Assembly (NCBI GenBank): GCA_023446675.1
Contig: JAEXPO010000660.1
Span: forward strand, 1-5,791
DNA from: Bacillota bacterium
GTDB taxonomy: Bacteria; Bacillota; Clostridia; DSM-8532
Direction of reading: 5' to 3'
Length of the DNA: 5,791 nucleotides
The notes below the pieces were generated by a model. It was given only the letters and a program-made list of their open reading frames with translations. It was not told the DNA's origin and ran no database searches. How positions within the stretch are numbered: position 1 is the stretch's first letter; each line of letters starts with the position of its first letter. Shown here piece by piece: positions 1 through 4,961 of the stretch. Made by a program: the position numbers and the translations under genes.

Positions 1-100
1 CCTGTCCACCTCTCAGTTTATCTCCCTGTTGATTTTAGTAATTGGCGCCGGACTGTTTTTTATTAATAATATTCCGGGAATAAATAAGCAGCGCAGTTAA
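1..100 (+). CDS. 3' end of a membrane protein gene, possibly prolipoprotein diacylglyceryl transferase (Lgt)
   Basis: The frame starting at base 2 is open from the window edge to a TAA at 98-100, giving 32 residues. They form one hydrophobic helix (SQFISLLILVIGAGLFFI) followed by a short polar, basic tail ending KQRS. An S-Q-[FWL]-[IL]-S motif leading into a last membrane helix is what the C-terminus of Lgt looks like. Lgt transfers diacylglycerol to the lipobox cysteine of prolipoproteins. The assignment rests on this short tail alone; any polytopic membrane protein could end this way. No clear hairpin terminator follows. Confidence 0.45.
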   Translation, partial: LSTSQFISLLILVIGAGLFFINNIPGINKQRS

Positions 101-180
101 TTTCATTTTCTTATTCAAATAAAGCGAAACATCCTTTAGCCTCTCCCCTGTTCCTTATAGTTCTTACCCCGAACACTGAC

Positions 181-227
181 TTGACATTGCTTAAGAAACA
201 TAAGAAAATAGAAAATAATACTATAAT
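181..227 (+). promoter_or_regulatory. Putative sigma-A promoter for the DUF7010-type gene
   Basis: A perfect TTGACA at 181-186 is followed after 17 bp by GAAAAT at 204-209, which matches 4 of 6 positions of the -10 consensus. A perfect TATAAT also lies at 222-227, but no good -35 is correctly spaced for it (199-204 reads CATAAG). Either could start a short leader to the AAGGTGG ribosome site at 232-238. Confidence 0.45.
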
Positions 228-245
228 ACATAAGGTGGTAGACCT

Positions 246-803
246 ATGAATTTTAATGAATTGCGCCTGGATTTTTCCATCAAGCAAAAAAAAGGATTGC
301 ATTTTATCCTCGCCTCGGTCATCATCTGGAGCGCATTGTTAATCATTCATCTAACTGCCCTGCCCCCCATTACAAAAAATCTGCTTACTTTTTTCTGCAC
401 GGCACCGCTTATGCCCTTAGCCCTGTTGTTTTCAAAATTAATACGGGTTACTTTTCAGGACAAGGAGAACCCTCTGGCTAAATTAGGCATCCTGTTCTCC
501 TTAAACCAAATGCTTTACCTGCCCATTGCCATGTGGGCCTACCCTACGGTTCCCGATAAAATGCTCATGATAATGGCTATTATTTTCGGAGCCCATTTAC
601 TTCCCTTTGGTTGGCTTTACATATCCAGAGCTTATACCGCTTTAGCCATTGCAATACCCATTCTGGCACTTATAGCAGGAATTTATTTTAAGCCGTCCAT
701 ACTCGCCCTCATGATGCTCCTCATTGAAATACTCTTCTGTTTCCTGCTGGTTCAGGAAAACAGAAGCAACAGTTCATCCAAATCCGGATCATCCGACCTG
801 TAA
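246..803 (+). CDS. DUF7010-type six-helix membrane protein
   Basis: This 185-residue protein starts at ATG 246, seven bases after AAGGTGG. It is almost wholly hydrophobic, with six likely membrane segments at about residues 19-39, 46-66, 80-99, 105-125, 129-148 and 150-169. The N-terminus is short and basic, and the C-terminal tail is polar and serine-rich (170-185). The NPLAKLGILFSLNQMLYLPIAMW stretch (residues 75-97) and the IFGAHLLPFGWLY stretch (113-125) resemble a family of small Bacillus/Clostridium membrane proteins that I recall as DUF7010; its function is unknown. No catalytic motif, signal peptide or partner gene is visible. The gene has its own promoter and faces the convergent regulator gene 70 bp downstream, so it is probably monocistronic. 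The family name is from memory and was not searched. Confidence 0.75.
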   Translation: MNFNELRLDFSIKQKKGLHFILASVIIWSALLIIHLTALPPITKNLLTFFCTAPLMPLALLFSKLIRVTFQDKENPLAKLGILFSLNQMLYLPIAMWAYPTVPDKMLMIMAIIFGAHLLPFGWLYISRAYTALAIAIPILALIAGIYFKPSILALMMLLIEILFCFLLVQENRSNSSSKSGSSDL

Positions 804-873
804 AACAGCCGCCTAAGCGTGTGTGCATTCGGTGATTTCTCCTTGTAACATACCTTAATGTTAAGAACTCACA

Positions 874-1749
874 TCATTTATAGTTTTTGCCTTCAACCAA
901 AACGTTTACCCTATTCAAATGAGCCGTATATCTTTCATAGTCACTTAAAAGAACACCCATGTAAAGCATGTCCACCAGGGCAAGCTGTGAAATACGGGAC
1001 ACCATGGTTTCGCTGTAAAAAGTCGTTTCAAAATCACCGGTATAGAGCACAATGTCTGAAAATTCCGCAATTTTTGATGCTTTGTAATTTGTAATGGCTA
1101 GGGTGACAGCCCCGGACTTTTTTGCCAGTGCCAGCGTGTCCACCACATCCCGGGTGCTTCCGGAATGGGATATGGCAATGGCAACATCCTCACTCGTAAG
1201 CCCCAGGCTGCTTATCTGCTGTATATGATTATCCTGGTACGCATGGGCATTAAGACCGATACGCAACAGCTTATTCATCATATCGTTGGCGATGCTTCCA
1301 GAATTACCAACACCGTAAATATCAATCTTATTGGCTTTTACAATGGCCGCCACAGCCCTTGTGTATGAGGGCAGGCTAAGAAGGTTTAGTGTATCGTTTA
1401 ACGCCCGTATTGTCAAACCAACCAGCTTTGCGGGTATATCCCCAAGCTTATCATCTTTATCAATGTATAGATCCACCAGCAGCGGAGACAGATTTTCCAC
1501 TGAGGTCTGCTTTCCCCAATCCCTCATGATCTTTAATTTCATATCGGTATAGCCATCAAAGCCAATATGCGCCGCAAAGCGCATAACAGTGGGCTCACTT
1601 GTACCGCATTGCAGTGCGAAGGCAGAAATGGACAGCTGGGTAACATCGTAGCCGTGGAGTAAAATATAGTCAGCCACTTTCTTCTCGGATTTGCTAAGCT
1701 GTGCATACTTGTTCCTAATCAGCATTTCAAAGGTATTTTCCTTTTCCAA
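874..1749 (-). CDS. MurR/RpiR-family transcriptional regulator (HTH_6 plus SIS domain)
   Basis: This 291-residue protein is a typical RpiR-family length. The N-terminal helix-turn-helix domain covers about residues 4-80; the recognition region is around 37-62 (ISAFALQCGTSEPTVMRFAA, then HIGFDGY). A sugar-isomerase (SIS) domain covers about 130-262, with its phosphosugar-binding loops at IYGVGNSGSIA (144-154) and ISHSGSTRD (193-201). Family members bind palindromic operators as dimers or tetramers and sense phosphorylated sugars. The start is TTG at 1749, chosen because GGAGGA lies 7 bases upstream and no ATG or GTG fits. The gene diverges from the DeoC-like aldolase across 290 bp that carry two RpiR-type palindromes. 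The aldolase is therefore the obvious target, and a deoxysugar phosphate a plausible effector (inference). No murQ or other sugar gene is nearby to suggest another ligand. Confidence 0.93.
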   Translation of the reverse strand: MEKENTFEMLIRNKYAQLSKSEKKVADYILLHGYDVTQLSISAFALQCGTSEPTVMRFAAHIGFDGYTDMKLKIMRDWGKQTSVENLSPLLVDLYIDKDDKLGDIPAKLVGLTIRALNDTLNLLSLPSYTRAVAAIVKANKIDIYGVGNSGSIANDMMNKLLRIGLNAHAYQDNHIQQISSLGLTSEDVAIAISHSGSTRDVVDTLALAKKSGAVTLAITNYKASKIAEFSDIVLYTGDFETTFYSETMVSRISQLALVDMLYMGVLLSDYERYTAHLNRVNVLVEGKNYK

Positions 1750-1756
1750 TGGCAGA

Positions 1757-1762
1757 TCCTCC
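1757..1762 (-). promoter_or_regulatory. Ribosome binding site fixing the TTG start of the RpiR-family gene
   Basis: On the minus strand this reads GGAGGA, seven bases before the TTG at 1749-1747. No ATG or GTG lies at a usable distance, so the strong Shine-Dalgarno decides the rare start codon. Confidence 0.8.
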
Positions 1763-1807
1763 GTTCCAGTTATTCCAATGCATTATAAAAATGCGTTTAT
1801 AGATTTT

Positions 1808-1835
1808 ATTTTATCTTAAGCGTGCTATTCCTCAA
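1808..1835 (-). promoter_or_regulatory. Possible second promoter (P2) of the RpiR-family gene
   Basis: On the minus strand TTGAGG (1835-1830) is separated by 16 bp from TAAAAT (1813-1808). The -35 matches 4 of 6 and the -10 matches 5 of 6 consensus positions. It would give a leader of about 50 nt, against about 150 nt from the stronger upstream promoter. Confidence 0.3.
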
Positions 1836-1866
1836 CCCAGTTAATACAAAGCACTGATGAAATAAA

Positions 1867-1880
1867 TTGTATTTTATTAC
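1867..1880. promoter_or_regulatory. Degenerate third RpiR-like half site
   Basis: TTGTATTTTATTAC resembles the downstream operator arm GTAGTTTTATTAC but lacks one base in the left half. The right half, ATTAC, is intact. It lies just downstream of the expected start point of the strong rpiR-side promoter, where binding could give autoregulation. In an A/T-rich stretch it may be coincidence. Confidence 0.25.
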
Positions 1881-1905
1881 TTTTCAGCTATTAGGCACTA
1901 ATCAT

Positions 1906-1934
1906 TGTATAAAGTAAAAAGGCTTGTTTGTCAA
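1906..1934 (-). promoter_or_regulatory. Strong sigma-A promoter of the RpiR-family gene
   Basis: On the minus strand a perfect TTGACA (1934-1929) is followed after exactly 17 bp by TATACA (1911-1906). It diverges from the aldolase promoter, and the upstream operator arm (1942-1954) lies just upstream of its -35. The start point would be near 1899, giving a leader of about 150 nt. Confidence 0.7.
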
Positions 1935-1941
1935 CCTTTTT

Positions 1942-1983
1942 GTAATAAAACTACATTTACTATTTACATCGTAGTTTTATTAC
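1942..1983. promoter_or_regulatory. Twin RpiR-type operator (perfect 13-bp inverted repeat)
   Basis: GTAATAAAACTAC (1942-1954) and GTAGTTTTATTAC (1971-1983) are exact reverse complements separated by 16 bp, 29 bp start to start. Each arm is itself an imperfect palindrome of the form GTART-N3-AYTAC. That matches the motif known for HexR, an RpiR-family regulator (TGTARTwwwAYTACA); the left arm with its flanking T and A fits all 15 positions. The right arm fills the spacer of the aldolase promoter, as expected for a repressor site. The adjacent HTH-SIS protein is the likely ligand. Confidence 0.8.
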
Positions 1984-1991
1984 GATAAAAT
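1963..1991 (+). promoter_or_regulatory. Promoter of the DeoC-like aldolase gene, overlapped by the operator
   Basis: TTTACA (1963-1968) and TAAAAT (1986-1991) are separated by exactly 17 bp; each matches 5 of 6 consensus positions. The downstream operator arm (1971-1983) lies wholly between them, so a bound regulator would exclude RNA polymerase. The start point would fall near 1998. Confidence 0.7.
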
Positions 1992-1997
1992 AAAAAC

Positions 1998-2039
1998 AAG
2001 GAGGCGCACTAAGAAACCATTAAAAATAAGGCGGTGCGC
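1998..2039 (+). promoter_or_regulatory. Aldolase leader: two Shine-Dalgarno-like sites and a short hairpin
   Basis: AAGGAGG (1998-2004), a perfect Shine-Dalgarno, is not followed by a usable start codon. A second site, AAGGCGG (2028-2034), precedes ATG 2040 by five bases. GCGCAC (2004-2009) is exactly complementary to GTGCGC (2034-2039), immediately before the ATG. The resulting 6-bp hairpin with a 24-nt loop would cover the end of the working ribosome site. Confidence 0.4.
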
Positions 2040-2756
2040 ATGAGCATGATGAAACCAGTAAAAAAAGCATCTGAAATGTCCCCAAAGGAGTTAGCACACT
2101 ACATTGATCAGTCCGTACTAAAGCCGGAATTTACCGAGGAGGACATTCGCCGTTATATTCTCGAAGGAATCGGCTACGGCTGTGCCACGGTGTGCGTTAA
2201 CTCGGCTTCACTGGATATAGCCGCCCAATTGACCGAGGGAACGGACACCAGGATATGCGTGGTATGTGATTTTCCATTTGGTTTGAGCACAACCGAATCC
2301 AAGGTTTATCAGGCCGGGCTTTATTGCAGCCGTGGTGATATTTACGAGCTGGATATCGTCGCAAATTTTGGATGGATTCGAAGCGGAAAATGGGATAAGG
2401 TAACGGATGAACTGAAAAGGGTAACGGAAGCCTGTCACAGGTACGGCACTGCCGTTAAGGTAATTCTGGAAACCGATGCCCTGACATGTGAACAGTCTGT
2501 AAAGGCTTGCTCCTGCGTTATTGAAGCCAATGCAGATTTTGTAAAAACCAGCACCGGCTTTTTGACCGGTCATAACAACCTGGGTGCCTCCACGGAAATG
2601 ATTCAGATTTTATTGGCCGCCTGCGAGGGCAAAGTCAAAATAAAAGGAAGCGGTGGTATTCGCACAAGAGAGCACTTTCTTGAACTGATTGATATGGGCA
2701 TCGACCGAATGGGTGTGGGATACCAGTCTACCCCTGTCGTACTTGGACTGGCCTGA
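2040..2756 (+). CDS. deoC: DeoC-like class I aldolase (deoxyribose-phosphate aldolase family)
   Basis: This 238-residue TIM-barrel aldolase is of usual DeoC length. DeoC reversibly cleaves 2-deoxyribose 5-phosphate to glyceraldehyde 3-phosphate and acetaldehyde in deoxynucleoside catabolism. The catalytic set is present: the Schiff-base lysine in VKTSTGF (K169), the second lysine in KIKGSGGIRT (K202), and the acid in ELDIV (D105). YIDQSVLKP (21-29) replaces the usual YIDHTxLKP. The C-terminal phosphate loop, normally RIGTSSG, reads RMGVGYQS (223-230), so the phosphate-binding serines appear lost and the substrate may differ. ATG 2040 was chosen because it follows AAGGCGG by five bases. GTG 2034 overlaps that site; ATG 2046 and 2049 are alternatives. 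It stands alone, without deoD, pdp or a nucleoside transporter, opposite the RpiR-family gene that probably controls it. Confidence 0.85.
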   Translation: MSMMKPVKKASEMSPKELAHYIDQSVLKPEFTEEDIRRYILEGIGYGCATVCVNSASLDIAAQLTEGTDTRICVVCDFPFGLSTTESKVYQAGLYCSRGDIYELDIVANFGWIRSGKWDKVTDELKRVTEACHRYGTAVKVILETDALTCEQSVKACSCVIEANADFVKTSTGFLTGHNNLGASTEMIQILLAACEGKVKIKGSGGIRTREHFLELIDMGIDRMGVGYQSTPVVLGLA

Positions 2757-2766
2757 TTGGCTTACG

Positions 2767-2817
2767 AAAACCCATCTTCTTAAGATAAACTTAAGAGGTT
2801 CCTAAGATAAAACCCAT
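2767..2817. repeat. Cluster of short direct and inverted repeats after deoC
   Basis: AAAACCCAT occurs at 2767-2775 and 2809-2817, exactly 42 bp apart. TCTTAAG-ATAAA-CTTAAGA (2778-2796) is a perfect 7-bp inverted repeat. CTTAAGATAAA (2779-2789) recurs almost exactly as CCTAAGATAAA (2801-2811), 22 bp apart. The spacings are near whole helical turns, which suits protein binding. The stem is A/T-rich and lacks a T tract, so it is not a convincing terminator. Confidence 0.35.
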
Positions 2818-2824
2818 AAAGGGG

Positions 2825-2848
2825 GCTCATAACTTTGATAAAATGAGC
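2825..2848 (+). promoter_or_regulatory. Putative extended -10 promoter inside an inverted repeat, upstream of the acyltransferase gene
   Basis: TGATAAAAT (2836-2844) fits an extended -10 element (TGn plus TAAAAT); no good -35 is visible. GCTCAT (2825-2830) and ATGAGC (2843-2848) form an exact 6-bp inverted repeat flanking it, so a regulator bound there would cover the promoter. The predicted start near 2851 leaves about 80 nt of leader. Confidence 0.35.
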
Positions 2849-2933
2849 GCAGGCCTGTATATAAGGTCTTTGCATGCACTCCCCAGCTTAACAGCAGGAA
2901 GCATAATTTAAGCAGCAGGAAAGGAAAACAGGC

Positions 2934-3980
2934 ATGACTCCTTCACAAAAAAGGCACTATCCGGGTATTGACCGGTTCAGGCTCCTAGCGGCTCTATTGG
3001 TTGTAGCCATACATACCTCTCCCCTCACGGATATCAATACCACAGCAGACTTTATACTGACACGTATCCTGGCCCGTGTTGCAGTGCCCTTTTTCTTTAT
3101 GGCATCCGGCGCATTCCTTTTTACCGGGGGCAACAATGAAAAGCCCTCATCGGCAAAGCTTTTGAGTTTCTTTAAAAAAACTGCCCTCCTCTATGGCATC
3201 GCTATCCTTCTTTACCTTCCTCTCAATTTCTATACGGGAACGGCAGTGGATTGGCTGCATTTCCCCAAGCTTCTGTCGGATATAGTGTTCAACGGGACCT
3301 TTTATCATTTATGGTATCTGCCTGCCGCTATTATGGGAGCATGCATTATCTTTATCCTCATGCGTTCAGCAAGCATAAAAGCTGCGTTCGTGATTACTAT
3401 CCTTCTTTATATAGCCGGGCTTCTGGGGGACAGCTATTACGGGGTTATTGAGAAAATACCATTTCTTAGCTCATTCTACAACGGTATCTTTCAAATTACC
3501 GAATATACGCGCAACGGCCTGTTTTTCGCTCCGGTTTTTCTATTGCTCGGCTATCTGGTCTTCAATGGCAACAAACGTCTTCCACTGAGAACAAGTCTGT
3601 GGGGGCTGGCTATTTCCCTATTCCTTATGCTCACAGAAGGCCTTGTTTTGCATCATTTTGATGCTCAGCGCCACGACAGCATGTATATAACCCTGCCACT
3701 TCTTATGTTTTTTCTGTTTCAGTGCCTGCTGCACCAGCAGGGCAAAGGCATGGCCTTCCTCCGCCCTGTTTCCATGCTCATATATTTAATACATCCTGCA
3801 GTCATCGTGGTTGTAAGAGGCTTTGCGAAAGCGGCAGGACTTGAGCCGCTCCTCATTGACAACAGCCTCCTTCATTTTTTTACAGTCGCCTTTATTTCCT
3901 TCCTTGCATCCGCTGCGGCAATTAAGCTTAAAGACTTTTTTTCTGTTAAAGCTTTCTCGGCAAAGCGTTTTAGCTCATAG
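2934..3980 (+). CDS. Acyltransferase-3 family membrane protein resembling the membrane half of VanT
   Basis: This 348-residue protein with about ten hydrophobic segments starts at ATG 2934, eight bases after AAAGGA. Conserved blocks are GIDRFRLLAALLVVAIHTSPL (11-31, with family-conserved His27), RVAVPFFFMASG (48-59), YHLWYLPA (124-131), RNGLFFAPVFLLLGY (193-207), HDSMYITLPLLMFFLF (247-262) and LIYLIHP (282-288). The same blocks, in the same order, occur in the N-terminal membrane domain of VanT, the membrane serine/alanine racemase of VanC-type vancomycin resistance. VanT has a further PLP-dependent racemase domain of about 350 residues; here the protein stops instead, and the next gene is a cupin. 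Relatives in this superfamily O-acylate surface sugars or polymers, or may move small substrates. The substrate here cannot be told. It appears to be transcribed on its own. Confidence 0.85.
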   Translation: MTPSQKRHYPGIDRFRLLAALLVVAIHTSPLTDINTTADFILTRILARVAVPFFFMASGAFLFTGGNNEKPSSAKLLSFFKKTALLYGIAILLYLPLNFYTGTAVDWLHFPKLLSDIVFNGTFYHLWYLPAAIMGACIIFILMRSASIKAAFVITILLYIAGLLGDSYYGVIEKIPFLSSFYNGIFQITEYTRNGLFFAPVFLLLGYLVFNGNKRLPLRTSLWGLAISLFLMLTEGLVLHHFDAQRHDSMYITLPLLMFFLFQCLLHQQGKGMAFLRPVSMLIYLIHPAVIVVVRGFAKAAGLEPLLIDNSLLHFFTVAFISFLASAAAIKLKDFFSVKAFSAKRFSS

Positions 3981-4035
3981 CTCGCTGATACAAAGCTTAA
4001 ATTTAACTCTGCCAATATTATCATATATATGCATC

Positions 4036-4047
4036 CATCATATGATG
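4036..4047. repeat. Perfect 12-bp palindrome upstream of the cupin gene
   Basis: CATCATATGATG is an exact palindrome 31 bp before the cupin start, in the A/T-rich gap after the acyltransferase gene. It could be a small operator. A weak -35/-10 pair (TTTAAC 4002-4007 and TATATA 4024-4029, 16 bp apart) lies just upstream, which would put the palindrome at the transcript start. Confidence 0.3.
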
Positions 4048-4063
4048 AAATATACGTACAGGA

Positions 4064-4069
4064 AAGGAG
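4064..4069 (+). promoter_or_regulatory. Ribosome binding site fixing the TTG start of the cupin gene
   Basis: AAGGAG lies nine bases before TTG 4079. The first in-frame ATG, at 4097, is 27 bases away and too far. An ATG at 4083 is in another frame that closes after five codons. Confidence 0.7.
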
Positions 4070-4078
4070 CTGAGAAAG

Positions 4079-4525
4079 TTGAATGATCAAGAAGATATGA
4101 ACACCCATTATGTTCTTAAAGACTATGGTCCGCGACCATTAGTTTTTAATTTGGAAAAGGCAGCCAAGCAGAATAATACATTTCGTACAGCGATATGGAC
4201 AGGAAGCCACCTGCAGGTGACGCTCATGAGCATCAATATCGGTGAAGAAATTGGTGCCGAAAACCATCCGAATCTTGACCAATTTCTGCGAATTGAGCAA
4301 GGTCAGGGCCTTGTTAAAATGGGCTATCGGAGCGATGATATGAATATCCATGCAAATGTTTCGGACAATGATGCGATCATCGTCCCCGCCGGGACATGGC
4401 ACAATTTAATTAATACAGGTAACATACCGCTAAAGCTATACTCAATTTATGCACCCCCCCAGCATCCCCACGGTACTGTGCATGTAACCAAGGCAGATGC
4501 ATTAGCTGCGGAGCATAACCACTGA
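4079..4525 (+). CDS. Small single-domain cupin protein
   Basis: This 148-residue cytoplasmic protein starts at TTG 4079, set by AAGGAG upstream. Cupin motif 1 is the stretch 55-77 (GEEIGAENHPNLDQF, then LRIEQGQG). It has E61-x-H63-x4-Q68 in place of the usual HxH(x)4E. Motif 2 is DAIIVPAGTWHNLINTG (98-114), with the typical P-A-G-x-x-H108-x3-N. The likely metal site is therefore Glu/His/Gln/His. A C-terminal block, YAPPQHPHGTVH (124-135), and the final HNH add more histidines. Close relatives are widespread in Firmicutes and other bacteria, usually annotated only as cupin domain proteins; their reaction is unknown to me. It lies 98 bp after the acyltransferase gene and ends in a terminator, so it may be last in that unit or independent. 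The cupin fold is certain; the function is open. Confidence 0.9.
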   Translation: MNDQEDMNTHYVLKDYGPRPLVFNLEKAAKQNNTFRTAIWTGSHLQVTLMSINIGEEIGAENHPNLDQFLRIEQGQGLVKMGYRSDDMNIHANVSDNDAIIVPAGTWHNLINTGNIPLKLYSIYAPPQHPHGTVHVTKADALAAEHNH

Positions 4526-4556
4526 GGCCATTAAAGTGTCATTATGGTTATTTTTT
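4515..4556 (+). terminator. Intrinsic terminator overlapping the end of the cupin gene
   Basis: ATAACCA (4515-4521) pairs exactly with TGGTTAT (4545-4551). Inside, TGA (4523-4525, the stop codon) pairs with TCA (4539-4541) across a small bulge. A run of T (4551-4556) follows at once. The stem begins within the last codons of the cupin gene, separating it from the metG leader. Confidence 0.55.
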
Positions 4557-4561
4557 AAAAC

Positions 4562-4590
4562 TTGTATAAGGTAAGCATATGGGATATACT
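4562..4590 (+). promoter_or_regulatory. Sigma-A promoter of the metG T-box transcript
   Basis: TTGTAT (4562-4567) is separated by 17 bp from TATACT (4585-4590), matching 4 of 6 and 5 of 6 consensus positions. It lies just after the cupin terminator and 48 bp before T-box stem I. Transcription would start near 4597. Confidence 0.6.
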
Positions 4591-4849
4591 GAGTAGCATA
4601 CTGAAAAACGATTTCCAATTGAATATAAAGGCAATGAAAAGAAGAGTAAGCCATTGCAGCTTTTACAGAGAATCCGGGTGCTGAGAACGGGTAAAGAAAC
4701 GCAAGCGCTGAACATGATCTTGGAGCCGCGCAGCCGAAGGTCCTGTGCCCTAGGCTGCGACGGGTGCGCCCGTCATCGCGCTATGCTCTGGGCGGATCCT
4801 GTTTCGCCCGCAGCAGAAGAGGCACGTACTGTGAGGTACGGGCGAATTT

Positions 4850-4883
4850 GGGGTGGTATCACGAAGCGTGTGCTCTCGTCCCC
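4850..4883 (+). promoter_or_regulatory. T-box antiterminator with tRNA acceptor-end bulge
   Basis: GGGG (4850-4853) pairs with CCCC (4880-4883), and ACG (4861-4863) with CGT (4877-4879). They flank the seven-base bulge TGGTATC (4854-4860). Its TGGT is complementary to the ACCA end of an uncharged tRNA, and the T facing position 73 fits the A73 of tRNA-Met. The usual core is UGGNACC followed by GCG. Here the sixth bulge base is T, and the G of GCG is A, turning a G-U pair into A-U. Confidence 0.85.
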
Positions 4884-4918
4884 GAAAACCAATGTTTTCG
4901 GAGAGGAGGGCATTTTTT
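4872..4918 (+). terminator. Regulated intrinsic terminator of the metG T-box
   Basis: An 18-nt arm (4872-4889) pairs with 4894-4911 at 16 of 18 positions (one a G-U pair), closing a CAAT loop, and is followed by six T (4913-4918). The 5' arm contains CGTCCCC (4877-4883), which the antiterminator also needs, so the two structures exclude each other. Termination here stops transcription 43 bases before metG. Confidence 0.9.
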
Positions 4919-4961
4919 ATACCTATTTTGTACCAAACCCAAAGAAGTAAGGAGTTTTACT

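Larger units (their letters stand above)
4631..4918 (+). promoter_or_regulatory. T-box riboswitch, tRNA-Met responsive (AUG specifier)
   Basis: This leader senses uncharged tRNA and controls transcription into metG. Stem I runs from about 4639 to 4721. Its helices are AAGA/TCTT (4639-4642/4718-4721), AGC/GCT (4649-4651/4707-4709), TTGC/GCAA (4654-4657/4701-4704) and CTTTTA/TAAAG (4660-4665/4692-4696). AGAGTA (4643-4648) and GAA (4710-4712) are the conserved loop-E strands. The specifier is ATG (4714-4716), followed by the usual A. The distal part has the AGAGA bulge (4667-4671) and the GGTGCTGAGA loop (4677-4686). Hairpins follow at 4729-4759, 4759-4774 and 4790-4809, and stem III (CGTAC/GTACG) at 4825-4840. 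The antiterminator and terminator come next. Methionine specificity fits the downstream gene. Confidence 0.93.

Noticed and set aside
721..828. Minus-strand 35-codon ORF with AAGGAG ten bases before its ATG
   Set aside because: It is antisense to the end of the DUF7010-type gene, and its product looks like random translation. The ribosome site is probably chance, though it lies just downstream of the regulator gene.
804..873. Bidirectional terminator between the convergent genes
   Set aside because: No stem with a T tract could be found; only a weak TTAA/TTAA pairing near 855-864.
858..1552. Plus-strand frames across the RpiR-family gene
   Set aside because: They are antisense shadows of a clearly conserved HTH-SIS protein and lack start signals.
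2208..2573. 121-codon minus-strand frame opposite deoC
   Set aside because: It is a shadow of the conserved aldolase, with no ribosome site or family resemblance.
3943..3975. GCTTT-CTCGGC-AAAGC followed by GTTTT as a terminator of the acyltransferase gene
   Set aside because: It has only five base pairs, the T run is short, and it lies inside the coding sequence.
2934..4525. Acyltransferase plus cupin as a vancomycin-resistance or racemase module
   Set aside because: There is no racemase, ligase, D,D-peptidase or VanRS pair in the window, and the cupin has no known link to that pathway.
4654..4950. Open frame of 98 codons before metG, and the overlapping one at 4853-5071
   Set aside because: They lie across the T-box stems, antiterminator and terminator, have no ribosome site, and give arginine/cysteine-rich sequence of no family. 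The RNA structure explains the bases.
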